From Myrica gale (taxonomy: Eukaryota > Streptophyta > Magnoliopsida > Fagales > Myricaceae), in assembly GCA_963930655.1 (NCBI GenBank), contig OZ005614.1, forward strand, positions 1,116,001 through 1,180,000: a stretch of DNA of 64,000 bases, written 5' to 3'. Numbering within the stretch: position 1 is the stretch's first letter; each line of letters starts with the position of its first letter. The notes below the pieces were generated by a model. That model saw only the letters and a program-made list of their open reading frames with translations. It did no database searches and had not been told where the DNA came from. Both the position numbers and the translations under genes were made by a program. Positions 46,382-58,454 of this stretch are shown here, piece after piece.

Positions 46382-46744
46382 CAGTTGCTGAAGATGGAAG
46401 TCAGCAGCACTAGGCCCCTACCTGGATTAGTTAATATTTATTATTTTCAATAGTTTACGTTCCTGTATATTTGTCAGAATGCTCAAATTTTGTAATACTA
46501 GGCATTAGCCTGCCATCGCTTGAGCTCTCATACTTTTTTTTTGGCTGAGTAAATTTACTTCCGCTAAACACCACCAATCTACATTCTACGCCACTCCCTC
46601 TCTGTGCCTTACCCGACACCATCCGAGCACCACCTTACCACAAAATCTGCAGAAAGCGCTAACATGTATATATAATACGCACTTAGAAAACTATAGTATA
46701 TATAAAACGCATTCTCAACCGTCCGTTACAATTGTAAAGATATC
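46382..46744. other. Intergenic between SD2-5 and APX6
   Basis: A gap of 363 bp that must hold the SD2-5 3' UTR and the APX6 promoter and leader. Two TATATATAA/TATATAAAA sequences near 46667-46710 could be APX6 TATA boxes. Confidence 0.45.
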
Positions 46745-49700
46745 ATGGCTTCTTCAACGACACTATTCGACTTCAAGTCCTCTCTTCAACTCTGCTTCGC
46801 CTCTACCACCACCGCCTCTTCTTCTTGTACACTCTCATTCAAACTCGGATTCAAATGTAGCGACCAATCACGCCGTTTACTCCTCCCAACGGTCGAATTC
46901 CGCCCCAGTACGCCCAGAGCTACCTCTCTCATAGGCCCTGCCACCGAGAATGACTCAGGCTCTGGTAAGCATTTTTATATTCCTCAATTTCTGAAAAGGA
47001 CAATGCTTTGTTCATTCTAAATTCCGGTATTCTTGATTTTTTTTTGTTCCTCTCCTTCGCATGAATCGTATTACAGCTGAAAATCGCTTTTGCAAGTCCT
47101 CTAGAAGGCGAGCGGTTGCTTTTATAGCCACACTACCAAGTCTTCTAGTTTTGAACGAATCATTGCTGGAAGGATTTGGCGCTAACGCGGCTGGGTAAGT
47201 GGAACTCGAAATTCCTCACTTTTCTTACTTCCTTTTCGACAGCTTTATCCTTTCGTTCAGGTGTTATAGGATTTGTGTAATTTTGTCTTCATATAGAAGA
47301 TTACGTTCTCGTTTCTGTTTCCCTTGATACTCCTCTATAAACATTGAAGGCCGGCTACTAGTGAATATCTGGTCATAAAAGAAGAGTTGAGGAAGGTATT
47401 GTCGAAAGGAAAGGCAGCTGGTGTACTTCGTCTTGTTTTCCATGACGCGGGAACCTTTGATATGGATGAGAATTCAGGTACTAATCTGGACAGAAATATC
47501 TCGAGAAAAAGCGTTCTAGAGTGATAAGACAATGTGCACAATACTTACCGTTGGGATGTTCTAAATTAGAAAGCCAATTGATTTTCTGGCGTGATTGTAG
47601 GGGTAGGAATCAGGATATTGCCAGATTAATCGATCTGGAACCTGAATGCCGCAGTATATAGTTGCTGGAAACAGAATTTTGGATGCATGATTTTCCTCGC
47701 TGCAACTAGAATAAGTAAAATTGAGGCTGTTTAGTGTGTCTAATGAAGGGTGAAGTCAAATTCACGTGAATGGTATAAAAAGAGAGGTAATAGTAGGGAT
47801 TTTCTCCAATTTTCAAAAGGGAGTTGCTGGATTTTCAATTCTGGTTAGCGCAAGGCTTTGTTTAGTTGAGTCAAATTCTAATTTGTTGTCAACAGCTACA
47901 GACAGTTTTTTTTTTATGAAGAACGGCGGAACGTCCGAAATTTATTAAAATGTCCTCACGTGTGGCGGAGGAAAACCGTGGTAACAAAAAACTTGACCGG
48001 CTACAATGAACCACCAAAAGCCAAGCTAAAACCTACTAAGACCAGACCAAAAACACAACAAAAAAAAACCCCACAAAACACTTATTTTCTCTTTTATTCT
48101 GTTCCATTTTGAATCTGATTTTGTCATCAAATAGGAACACTTATTTTCTCTGTCTTCTGCACATTTATCATGAATCATTACTCTATAAGTGCAGGTGGTA
48201 TGAATGGTTCCATTGTGTATGAACTGGATAGACCAGAAAATGCAGGTCTCAAAAAGCCAATGAAGGCATGCTCTCTCTCTCTTTCGAGCTCAAACATGCC
48301 TTTTACTATTGTACACACCTTTTTACTTATTTGCAGAGATATATTTGTAAACGTGTATCTGTGCACCTGATTGTTGTTACTTTCCACGGGAACTTGTTCC
48401 GAGTTTCTTGAAGATGAACATAAAAACTAAATGATGAAGTTTTATGTGGTCTCTGACCGTCTAGCGCCCACTATCTGAATTGTTATTTAGGTTCTATCGA
48501 AAGCAAAGACTGAAGTGGATGCAATACAACCAGGTTTTTGTTTTCAGAAATGCCACTCTTTAAAGAGTTCAGTACTTCCAGAAGATTGTGGTTCCTGCTA
48601 ACATGTTTTGGATTTTTCAATCATTAGTATCATGGGCAGACATGATTGCTGTGGCAGGAGCTGAAGCAGTCTCATTATGTGGAGGTCCAACAATTCCAGT
48701 TCCTTTAGGCAGACTAGATTCAATGTAAGAGACTAAGTTATCACCTTAATACATGAAATTGCAGAAAACTGAATATCTCTTCCACTTCATATATATCTTG
48801 AGATGCTTCGTGAAGTTAAACTCAAGCTTGTCTTCCCAAGGAGTATTTTAGTTGTTTGCCACTTACATTTGTTTTCTACATTGAAGAACTGTAACTTTTG
48901 GTTTGTGTAGCATGGAAGTAAACTTGACAGTTGACAATGCCTATTTGCGGAGTTACTGCCCATAGTTTCACTAGTCACTTTTTCTTCATAGGAAGCCTGA
49001 TCCCGAAGGAAAACTTCCTGAAGAAACTCTGGATGCTCCTGGTCTGAAGCAATGCTTTCAAAGAAAAGGCTTAACGTGAGTTTATGGAAGAAAAATCCTT
49101 TCGTATTACATGTTCCTTGTATAAAGCTGTTTACTTGGAGCAACCTGACTCAGTTGATTTTTTGTGCAGAACACAAGATCTTGTTGCTCTGTCCGGAGCT
49201 CATACTCTTGGAAGTAAAGGTTTTGGAATTCCAACTGTCTTTGATAACTCATACTTCCAAATTCTCCTTCAGAAGCCATGGACGTCTTCAGGTTGACAAT
49301 TGAACATAACACTGATTTTATCCAAACAATTTACCACTTTGCTTAGGGATCATTGCCTTTTCTCTTGGGCTGAGATATTCCCATAGTAAGACTCTTTTTT
49401 CTAAACCTCCCCCCATATGCGGGGGATCATTGGCGCTGGGCTGCTGGCTGAAGTCCAGCCTCATAAATTGCTAAGATTACTGCCCCGACCCCGTGCATGA
49501 GGTTCGATCTAAAGGACAAGCCAGATGGTTTTGAGTTGTTGTTTTTTCTCTTAAGAATTATATGAAAATTATTATTATTTTCTTATTATCGGAATCTTCT
49601 TCTCTTGTCTATTGATGTATTGATTCTGTTCTTCAAATGCAGATGGTATGTCACGCATGATTGGGCTTCCTTCGGATCGTGCACTTACGAATGATGATGA

Positions 49701-49970
49701 ATGCTCAAGGTTCTTCGTCTTTCATAAACATCTAAAGAACGACAATCGAATACTCTCTCTCTCTCTCTCTCAAAAGAGATAATTTTCTTGTTGCTGCAAT
49801 ATCTCCTCTTTCTTTTTGCTTTTTTGTTTTTGGTGGTTAACCTAGTGGCAACTCATCTAATGGACAGATGGATCAGAAAGTATGCGGAAAATCAGAACAT
49901 GTTCTTCGAAGATTTTAAGGATGCTTATCTCAAACTAGTAAATTCTGGAGCGAAGTGGAAACGTTTGTGA
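46745..49970 (+). CDS. APX6: Ascorbate peroxidase 6 / ascorbate peroxidase-related (APX-R)
   Basis: A plastid-type haem peroxidase. Ten exons: 46745-46964, 47077-47194, 47350-47477, 48195-48265, 48491-48533, 48628-48724, 48992-49075, 49170-49291, 49643-49709 and 49868-49970; 1053 nt, 350 residues, all phases closing. The intron after exon 4 uses a GC donor (AAG|GCATGC). The Ser/Thr-rich N-terminus looks like a transit peptide. The distal haem site is RLVFHDAGTF (Arg140, His144), with Phe where classic APX has Trp. The proximal site is DLVALSGAHTLG (His265). The segment that in classic APX carries the ascorbate-binding Arg and the proximal Trp is shortened to GSKGFGIPTVFDNSYF. This fits the APX-R subfamily, thought not to use ascorbate in the usual way. 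Orthologous in position to At4g32320. Confidence 0.93.
47890..48080 (-). mobile_element. Retroposon remnant in APX6 intron 3
   Basis: Within a 717-bp intron, a block with CCGCCACACGTGAGGACATT and TTTTAATAAATTTCGG on the minus strand ends in a run of ten A. Composition differs from the intron. A LINE or SINE 3' end is likely; borders are approximate. Confidence 0.4.
49396..49545 (-). mobile_element. SINE-like insertion in APX6 intron 8
   Basis: A GC-rich block in an AT-rich intron. On the minus strand it ends GGGGGGAGGTTTAG plus an A-run. It also contains a palindromic CCCCCATATGCGGGGG-like stretch. The TTTAGAAAAAA end resembles the CTTAGAAAA inserts elsewhere in the window. Confidence 0.4.
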
Positions 49971-50364
49971 TATTAAAGAGGGACCAAAATTGTTGTGCTT
50001 TGTTTTTTTCAATCAGGTTACAGATCTATTTACAGAAATTGTATACGGGGGAACTCATATATATAGCATGAATTATGTTGTAACTTTTTAGGAATCATTC
50101 TCAGGGAAGCATAGATGTGTTTCGTTTCTTTTGACGTTCTAAACATATCATATTTGTCTCCAACTAATTGGTCCATCCACTCAAGACAGAGAGAACAACA
50201 ATAATTAGGCTCTTGTTGTCCCGTCTCAGTCTGTGGCGGGGCGGGGCGGGGCCTATCTTGTTGGACGGGGGTGCTCTTTTCGCCATAAAGCTGGTCATGT
50301 TTCTTCGATTCGTAAAGCTATACCGATCCAAGAGCTCTCACCCAGCAAGAAGTTATCTGTGACG
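49971..50364. other. APX6 3' flank, no gene
   Basis: Probable 3' UTR followed by sequence with a GGGGCGGGGCGGGG tract near 50236. No coding region. Confidence 0.4.
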
Positions 50365-50372
50365 ATTCTCAC

Positions 50373-51550
50373 TAGGGCTGGACATTTTACCGAATTTCCA
50401 ATGACCCGACCCGGATCCGACATGTTTGGGGCGGGTTTTGGGTCGGTTTTATATAACATGAAAAATGCATTTTCAGGTCAAGATTCGGGTATAATGTGTA
50501 AATCCGTGTAAAACCCGAACCCGACTTGGTATTTTTAAAAAATGCGCAATTTACATTACCTATATACCCTTAGCGAAACGCGGGTTTAATTCCCCCTCCC
50601 CCAAAAATCCCTCGACCCATTCCCCCCGAGCCCTCATCGACATCCTAGAGTCCAGACCCCCACCCGAGCTGTCGACCGACGTCTTCCCCTTTGCCCTAGC
50701 TCATGCCCCACTCGTCGGTCGTCACCTCTCTCACTGTATATTTGTCTCTCTCATTGTCTCTCCGTCTCTTTCACTGTCTCATCGTCTCTCTCATCTCCCT
50801 GCCCCTAGGCCCTAGCTCTCTCTCTGTATTCCCTCTCTCTGCCCTAGGTCACTCTCCGTCACAGCTCACAACCTCACCTCACGGCTTTGCCTAGCTTATG
50901 GCGATGCCCTAAATCTCACGGCTCAGGTATGGTTTTTAAGTTTTAAATTTTTAATCCCATGACTCATATGTGTGTTTATGATTGGTTAATTAATCTCATA
51001 AGTATATTTATAATTTATATTTTGGATTCACTAACGTTGGTTGCATTTTTTAGGAAAATTCAATTTTGCCCTAGCTCACGGCTCTGCCCTAGCTAGGTGT
51101 GGTTTTTAAGTTTTAAATTTTTAATCTCATATGTATGTTTATAATTGGCTAATTAATCTAAGTATGTTTATAATTTATATTTTGGATTCATTAACAATGG
51201 TTGCATTTTTAGGAAATTCAATTTGCCCTATCTATTGCTAAGTTGCTTGATTGCTTCGATTGAAGGTATGAGATTCTATATTTGTGAAATATTTGTGTTT
51301 CTGTTGGAGATTGGAGGTCAGAGCTATTGAATTATTTATATTGTTGGTTTTGTGAATATGTGGAGTATGATTGTTGTTGGAAATTGAAAGTTGGAAGGAT
51401 TGGAGTGTGGTTATTGTTGTTGTTGGTGGTGAATCTGTTGAGCCGAACCTGCCCCGAACCCGTTCTGCGGGTTCAGCTCGGGGTTTCATTCATTTTCGGG
51501 TCACGTTCGACTCAAAAAATTTGAACCCGAACCCGGTTTGCCCAGCCCTA
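50373..51550. mobile_element. hAT-type non-autonomous element with internal tandem repeat
   Basis: A 1178-bp element flanked by a perfect 8-bp duplication ATTCTCAC (50365-50372 and 51551-51558). The ends TAGGGCTGGAC and GCCCAGCCCTA are inverted repeats. Subterminal regions are rich in ACCCGA-type repeats. Inside, a unit of about 160 bp is tandemly duplicated. No transposase is encoded. Confidence 0.88.
50915..51235. repeat. Tandem duplication of about 160 bp inside the hAT element
   Basis: Copies at about 50915-51074 and 51075-51235 both begin CTCACGGCTC and contain GGTTTTTAAGTTTTAAATTT and TATATTTTGGATTCA. They are diverged by point changes and small indels, so the duplication is old. Confidence 0.8.
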
Positions 51551-51639
51551 ATTCTCACTTGTCGTTTGTCAATGGATCGTGGAGAAAAATGGTTTACAAA
51601 GTTTCCCAATCAATAGGAAAGCATAAATTGTCATGTTGT

Positions 51640-51800
51640 GCTAGCTTAATGGTTGGGAAGTCGCTCTTCATGTGCTCGACGTACCAAGTTCGAGTCACGT
51701 AGGTGTAGAGTTGATGCATACCATTTAGGTAAGTCCCAAACTAACCGCGTTCATGACTGTGGGGTTAGACCTGTGCGCACCACTTAATGAAAAGTTACCT
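51640..51800 (+). mobile_element. tRNA-derived SINE-like sequence
   Basis: Box A TAGCTTAATGG (51642-51652) and box B GTTCGAGTC (51688-51696) at tRNA-like spacing, followed by a tRNA-unrelated body ending in TTACCTTA. No full cloverleaf. Matches the plan of plant SINEs. Confidence 0.5.
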
Positions 51801-53568
51801 TACGTGGCAGGTGTAGGCCATAAGGATAGCTCTCCTGGTAGTTTGGACCTTTAGGACAACAAAAATTAACAAATTGACCGAACTTTTGAGTGCCTCTATT
51901 GTGCTTGATAAACACTTGGACAGAGAAAATGATAGAAGTAATATATGTAGTACTTCCATTTGAAAATTAGATGGGAAAGTCCTTTCAATCGTCTTAAGAG
52001 TTTTGGGCACATTCACCACCTCACAACAAGCACATTTAATAACCTTGTTTTCTTTGAACCCCATGATAATCGGGCACTCTAGAGAGGGCTAGCTATCTCC
52101 TATTACTAAGACCAAAGTAGAAGGAAGAAAGAGGTGAAGTAAAAAAAGATCTAGAAAAGAGCCAAAACATGAGGGCAATATAGATCAAGACCCTCCAACG
52201 TGATAAAGAATATAGGTAGCGAACAACCATATATGTCCAAAGATATATACCTTAAAAAAACACCCAAGTTACCGTCGTAATCTTTGGCTCCGATCCGACT
52301 TCCGACACCAACCACAAGAGATTAAAATAAAGAAAAGAATCAAACTTTTTTGTTATATAATTAGTGGTTGGCTTCTGGCTAGCTCCACGATCCGATTCTA
52401 GCTTAAGTCTGTTCATCCCTTCTGGGCTTAACGGTCTGCAATAATTGTTCTTAATTTGGGGATCAGTCACAGTTTAATTGCCATGCCAACAAGGGACTCA
52501 ACGACTCGTGGAGTAGCATGCGCCAAGAAAATTATTTTGAACAAGGCATATGGAGCTTCTAGAAATAGATAAAATCTAGAAGTAAAAAAAAAAAAAGAAG
52601 AAGAAAATTGAAGAAAGCAAATGGTGAGATTTTCGTGGTATTATCTCATTTGGTTCTTTCTTTTTTCTTTCTTACTGAATACGCACGAGTTTCCTCAAAA
52701 TTACATCTCCATCCTTTTTTCTGTCCTTTAACAGCACATAAGGCAAATGAAATCCTTGTCCTTCCACTTTTTTTCTTTTTGGAAGATTTGTCTGTGAAAT
52801 AGGTTCTCTAGCCAAAAATTTTATTAAAAAAATGATAAAAAAAATATATATATATGTTCTCCTACTAGATATATACTTAAAAGAAAAAAAAATATGTTTT
52901 ATACCCTTCAATTATTTAAGATTTCGATACTTTACACCACAAATTATTATTCTTATCCTATTTCTCACACCATATCGACACTTAACTCCATCTATTTAAA
53001 TTTTTTATTGATTTTCTTGCATGAAATTAATTTTTTTAATTTTATGAATATAAATTCATAACAAATAAAAATAAATAAACAGAAAGAATCAGGGAGTTAA
53101 CTTGAAATATATTTAGGCAGCGGTTCACATGCAAGGTGACGGCCCAATAGCAGAAGAGAGTGTTATCGGCGGGCAGTCCAGTACCCCAGCAAGCGAGCGC
53201 AATCTGAGTGACCAATCCTCAGATATTTGAAGAGGAGGAGGCAAAAGACTTTCTTCTTCTTTTGAGAGCGACAATTGTCCGCGACTCTACTCCCCCGTCT
53301 CTTTCAATCATGTTCCAAGGAAAAGATAATGTTATTATTTAAATTGAATTCCAATTGATTAGATAATTCCCAGAAACAATTTCTGTCCCGTTTTATCTAG
53401 ACTCGAACAATTGTGTATACATCTAAAGAGAGAACGGGGCTACATATGGTGGGTTGCTGGTACTTCGCTTTCTTTGTAATTTCTATTTGTTTGTATAAAA
53501 TATAAATAATTTTATTCGTCCAATAAAATATTCTTCGTACTTCAGACGTGAGTAGACTAATAATATTA
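51801..53568. other. Intergenic, no gene
   Basis: AT-rich sequence with A-runs near 52585 and 52820-52860. Only short unrelated frames. Confidence 0.4.
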
Positions 53569-54128
53569 AGGGAATTTGACAATTTAGTCACTAAATTTAT
53601 ACCACACTGACGATTTAGGGTGCGTTTGTGTACCAAAATTTTACCCCTTCTAAAATTTTAACACAATTAAATATTACAATATAATATCTCTTTTCCCATC
53701 AAATCATTACTATTTACTACAAAAAAAATATAAAAAATTATCTCTCTCTTCACTTTTTCACTAAACCCAATACCTAAAATTTTAACAACACTAAAATTTT
53801 ACAACACAAACACAACCTTTGTCATTTTATTTCATTTTTTTGACAATATGGTCACTGAGAATACATAGTTGTGATGATTTAGTCTTTCCGTCAAACTTCC
53901 GTTAAATTTTTAGCCGAAATAGCAGTCGACCGATTTGTTTACCATTGTGACAAAGGTAACTTGTAGCGGTCGACGACATTCTATTCTGTTAAAAATTAAC
54001 GAAGATTTGACGGAAAGACCAGATCGTCACAACTATATATTCTCAGTGACCATATTGTCAAAAAATGAAACCTAGTGACTAAATTATCAGCGTGCTATAA
54101 ATCCAGTGACAAAATTTTCAATTTTCCT
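53569..54128. mobile_element. Long-TIR (Mutator-like) element with nested MITE
   Basis: Two inverted arms: left AGGGAATTTGACAATTTAGT..., and the complement of the right end AGGAAAATTGAAAATTTTGT.... Matching continues through TTTTGACAATATGGTCACTG and a segment around GTCTTTCCGTCAAA, so the arms exceed 150 bp. AATATTA flanks both sides (53562-53568 and 54129-54135). The left arm is interrupted by a separate MITE. No coding capacity. Confidence 0.75.
53618..53817. mobile_element. MITE nested in the Mutator-like element
   Basis: About 200 bp with ends GGGTGCGTTTGTGT and the complement of ACACAAACACAACC, breaking the left arm of the host element. Flanks TTA/TTT fit a decayed 3-bp duplication of a Tourist-like element. 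Related to the pair at 54.5 kb. Confidence 0.65.
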
Positions 54129-54534
54129 AATATTAATAAAGCCCACCACGTGAAATGATGAAATCTAAATTAATTTATTATTAATAAATAATGCAGAGGA
54201 CCTAAAAAGCGATTTCCAACTGTACTATTTAAATGTTTGAAACATTTTTGCAATTTCATCGAATAAGTAAATCCTACATATGGCATAGTATGAAACACAC
54301 ATAAATCCAAACATGCCACGTTTTGGAAGCCAATCAGCATAAGGTACGACCCTCTCCGCACTTGCAAATGCTGGCAAATGTTTCAGAATTAAAAACCGAA
54401 GGGAACGTGCATTTGTCGGCTCCCACGAGGAATTGCCTATTCTCATCTAGTCCGACATGAGAACAGATGGAAAAATAAATTCTCCTTATTTTCTCTTTTT
54501 ATCTTCTTTTTTAAATTTTGTGTTAAGTGACTAA

Positions 54535-54730
54535 GGGTGCGTTTGGATCAAAAAATTTCACAAAAAATTTCACCGACTCACAATAAAATACTACAATATA
54601 ATCTCTCTCTCCCATAAAAAAAATAAAAAATTACAAAAAATATAAAAAACTACATCTCTCTTCTATTTTTCACTAAACTCAATACCAGCATTAAACTCAA
54701 TACCAAAATTTTTTCAACACAAACATAATC
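54535..54730. mobile_element. Tourist-like MITE, first of a tandem pair
   Basis: About 196 bp between two CTAA sites. The left end GGGTGCGTTTGGATC and the complement of the right end GATTATGTTTGTG are inverted. TAA flanks on both sides fit PIF/Harbinger insertion. Confidence 0.65.
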
Positions 54731-54733
54731 TAA

Positions 54734-54931
54734 GGCCGTGTTTGAGAAGTAAAATTTTAAGGTTGTTAAAATTTTAGGTATTGGGGTTGATGAAAAAGTG
54801 AGGAGAGAGAGTGAAAAAGTTAGGAGAGAGAAAATTTGTATGAAAATTGATGAAAAAATGAAGAGAGAGAGAGTGTTTTGTAATGACCATAAAATTTTAT
54901 GGTATTAAAATTTTGTTATGCAAACAGAGCC
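54734..54931. mobile_element. Tourist-like MITE, second of a tandem pair
   Basis: 198 bp, with ends GGCCGTGTTTGAG and the complement of TGCAAACAGAGCC. TAA at 54731-54733 and 54932-54934 flanks it; the left TAA is shared with the previous MITE. Confidence 0.7.
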
Positions 54932-54934
54932 TAA

Positions 54935-57480
54935 GTGTTGGGAAATATCGTATTTATTTATTGCTTCTAATTATTGTATTTAAAAAAATGTAAAATAATA
55001 TCAGGTAATACTTTTTTCCCCTTCAAAATAATACTTCTCTTTACATTCTCTTTAAACTGTCATGATCAATATTGACCGGATAAAAACAAAAATAGCAGCA
55101 AAGTGCCCACTTAGCAAAAATCCTATATAGTTAATCAACTTGGCTTTGAAAGCATTCTGAGATATTCTTATCAGTTATCATCGTCTAGGTTATACACTCT
55201 ATTAATACTAATTTAGTCTATGCAACCATAATGGCTTTATATAAAAAGTCAAGAAAACCCCAACCAGAGTTTAGCCTTCTAAATTTTACGAAGCTAATTA
55301 GATATGGAAAAAAGAGTCATGACTGAGGTTAAAGTAGTACTTAATAAAGTAAATAACTTGTAGGTCCGACTTGGTTTGCCTAACCACTCTTTTACCTTTT
55401 TCAAAAATTCCTAACTGCCCAATTAAGTTTAAACCATGATTGCATTGTGTCCTGTTTGGTTTATTCTCCACTTTAGGAACAACTCTTTCTCACACTCTGT
55501 CAAAGACAAATTAATTGGGAGGGAGGTGGATATTTGTGTGTCTAAATCACTAGTAGAGCTACCATATTTGCCTAAATGTGTCGTGTAAGGTAATTCTCTT
55601 TAACTGGTACTCACGAGGCTGTCCTACGGTCTTGTGGGCAGTTAGTCTGATATTTGTTAATGATAATAACATCAATTTCAACTCTACATGATTCGAATTT
55701 GGTACGTAGGAACACATGAGAGAGGACAACCACAACTATTAGGATATCACTCTAGGGGCATAATGGGAATATAAAATTAGAGAGATATATATGATTATAT
55801 GTTAAGACTTTCAAAATAATTTTTTATCCCTTTTTAAAATTAGATAGACTAATTTTATGTTTTTGTTACCACGAGTATTAATTCGATTTTAACTTATATC
55901 ACATGGATTAATTTTGCATTTATCTCATAATAAAAATATACATTTACCGGTACATGTAGTTTCGACCTTACCAGAGCCGTTTTACTGTTTTTTTAAGAGA
56001 AAAAGGAATTACTTTAAATTTTTTTTAGCAACCCAAAATTTTATCATAATTACAAAAATTTCTATTTCTTCACATACATTTTTCACTTTTTCACCAATTT
56101 TTGTATTCTCTCTCCACCTTTTTATCTACTCCTAAAATTTTACTTAATAAAATTGTTCCCAAATACTGAAATCTACGGTCTTGTCATTAGCTGTTTGTAT
56201 TTAACTCAGTTGACAATATTTTTCCTTTTAATTTTTAATTTTTTAAAATAAAGCAATGTGAATGCCTGCCATTAAAATCACCCCACCATTTATAGGCTCA
56301 CAAAGACTAGTTCTCCACTTTGAACAAGTATTTTCAACTATTTCTCCAAAGTTCACTTTGTACCACTCCTGAATAACAATAAACAAACCATAAGATTTTC
56401 ACCTAAGATAAAATAAACAATATTTTTATTTATTATTAGGAAAATTAGTTGCACATAACTTTTATCTACTGAGTTTGGATAGATTTTGTCCAGTTAAGAA
56501 ACACAGTGATTAGATTAAAAGTGCAAACTTCGAACACTTGAACTAGTCTCACAACTTAAGTATTATCCAAATTAAGGACTTATTTGTTGACTGTAGAGAA
56601 ATATTTAAGATTTGAAACATTGTGCTTTCTGTTATTTTTTTGGATAGGTTCAATGTGGTTTTATTGCAACATTATAGATAATGAACTATTTAAATTTTTA
56701 ATAGGTTTAGATAATGATGGTTGTTGTATTAAAGATATTATTTCACTAACGGTTAACATTGATAATGATGGTTGTTCTAATTTTTTTACAATACATCAGG
56801 TGACGTTTGTTTATCAAAATTTTGGAGAATATTCTCTAAATTTTGGAAATCTTTTGAATATTGAAGTTTATTGGAATTTGTGAAAAATTTGAAGTGTATA
56901 TATAAAAGTTGAAAATCTTAAAAAATATTTATTTTGTTGAAAATTTCGACTCTAAAATTTTGGACAAACAAACATGTAGTAGAGAAAGCACGAGAAATAG
57001 TAATTACCACTTTTATATGTTTTTTTCGGAAATAATTGGTGTTCTCCGTTTTAGAGACAGCGGAGGACACTCTGTTGGTTACTTAACCGTGCGTATTCCC
57101 CCGGAAAAACAGTATAACCTTGTATCAATACCCAACCGTACTTGTCTCTCTCCCCCCCCCCCTCTCTCTCTCTCTCCTTGCCTATCTCTTTCTCTCTACG
57201 GAGGGAGTGACATGACCCGGATATGGGTTTAAAAGAGAAAGATCCTGACCCTGGTAATTGGCACATTAAACACTCCTTCGCTGTTTCAAATCCAAACAAA
57301 AAGTAGAAAAATAAAGAATAACGCGAATTATCGAAAGTTCGAAATTTTGAATCCGACGGATCCTTCTCTTAGGGTTCGGATACTCCGATCCATTGACACT
57401 ATCTTCACTATCATCCTCCCTCTCCCTCTCTCTTCCTCTCTCTGCGAAGGGCTGCACAGATCTTTCAAAGCTTCTTAGCA
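54935..57480. other. Intergenic, no gene; MITE debris
   Basis: AT-rich. A sequence near 56010-56160 resembles an inverted, decayed copy of the 54.7-kb MITE. A (C)n(CT)n run lies at 57145-57178. The last part is the probable promoter of the WDL5-type gene. Confidence 0.4.
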
Positions 57481-58454
57481 AATCTGCGTGACAGAATCAA
57501 ACGCTAATCCTGCTTCAAATGGAGATTTGAATACTGCGCGCTTCTCAAGGTAAGACCGATGATTTTTCGAATATCTTTGCCTGGCCGAGAGAATGAACGA
57601 AACGGAAGAAAGTTTTGAATCTAATGGGTAATCTGCTGTCTTCATTTTCTAAAATCAAAGTAGAGTATCTCCTCCTAGATTCAGAATACAATTTTCTCCC
57701 AGTTCCTCAGTACACAAACAGAGTTGATTATTGTGAAGTAGATTTGTTGCATTGTGTTGTATATTGCAGATCAATGCGGAATGAGTGTTTTTAACATAGG
57801 AAATGTGCTCGCGTCTATTTTGCTTTGTTTAATTTGCTTCTATCTTGCTTATTTAGCTCTGTTGCCCAATTACTGAAATTTAGCTGACGTTCTTGGTTGG
57901 TGTCTAGGTGCGTCTGTAACTGGACATAGCAATAGTACTTAGGTCTCCTGCGCTTCCTTGCTGAGAAAATGGTGGAAACGAAAATGTAGTTAGAGTTTAA
58001 AACTCCGATTTTTTTTTTACCTGATAAACTCTCAAATTTTCGTACATCTTCTATTGTTCTTTTATGCTTTCGCAGTGGCCAACTGATGAAATGGATGGCG
58101 TTTCTACTGATGTGGTGTATTGGTTTGCCATAATGCCCCCATTTGTTGTCAGAGACATCTACTGTACCCCGAATACCGCACTATTAGTTGAATTGCGGTT
58201 TCTCAGATTATTTATTCTCCTATTATCGTTTTGTGAGCCAAATTAACTGTGATGAGATGGATTATTCTCAAACTTGGTTACTTGTGTATGTATATGGGGT
58301 ATAAACTTGGAATGATTTAGTTTTAACACGTGAGACTGCAGGATACACAAGCTCATATAGTTCATTTGAAAGCATGTTGTTCTGCTGTTCGCCGTACCTT
58401 AAGGATTAGGCTTACAGTTCTATCCTATTTACCTTTTGCAGCATTCTTGGAGAG
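57481..58454 (+). other. 5' leader of the WDL5-type gene, with intron
   Basis: A GTAAGACC donor at 57550 and a TTTTGCAG acceptor ending 58441, thirteen bases before the start codon, suggest a leader intron of about 0.9 kb, possibly split by further leader exons. Only splice-like signals support this. Confidence 0.45.

Noticed and set aside
57145..57178. Protein-like frames over C/CT runs
   Set aside because: Low-complexity sequence; frames there are artefacts of the repeat.
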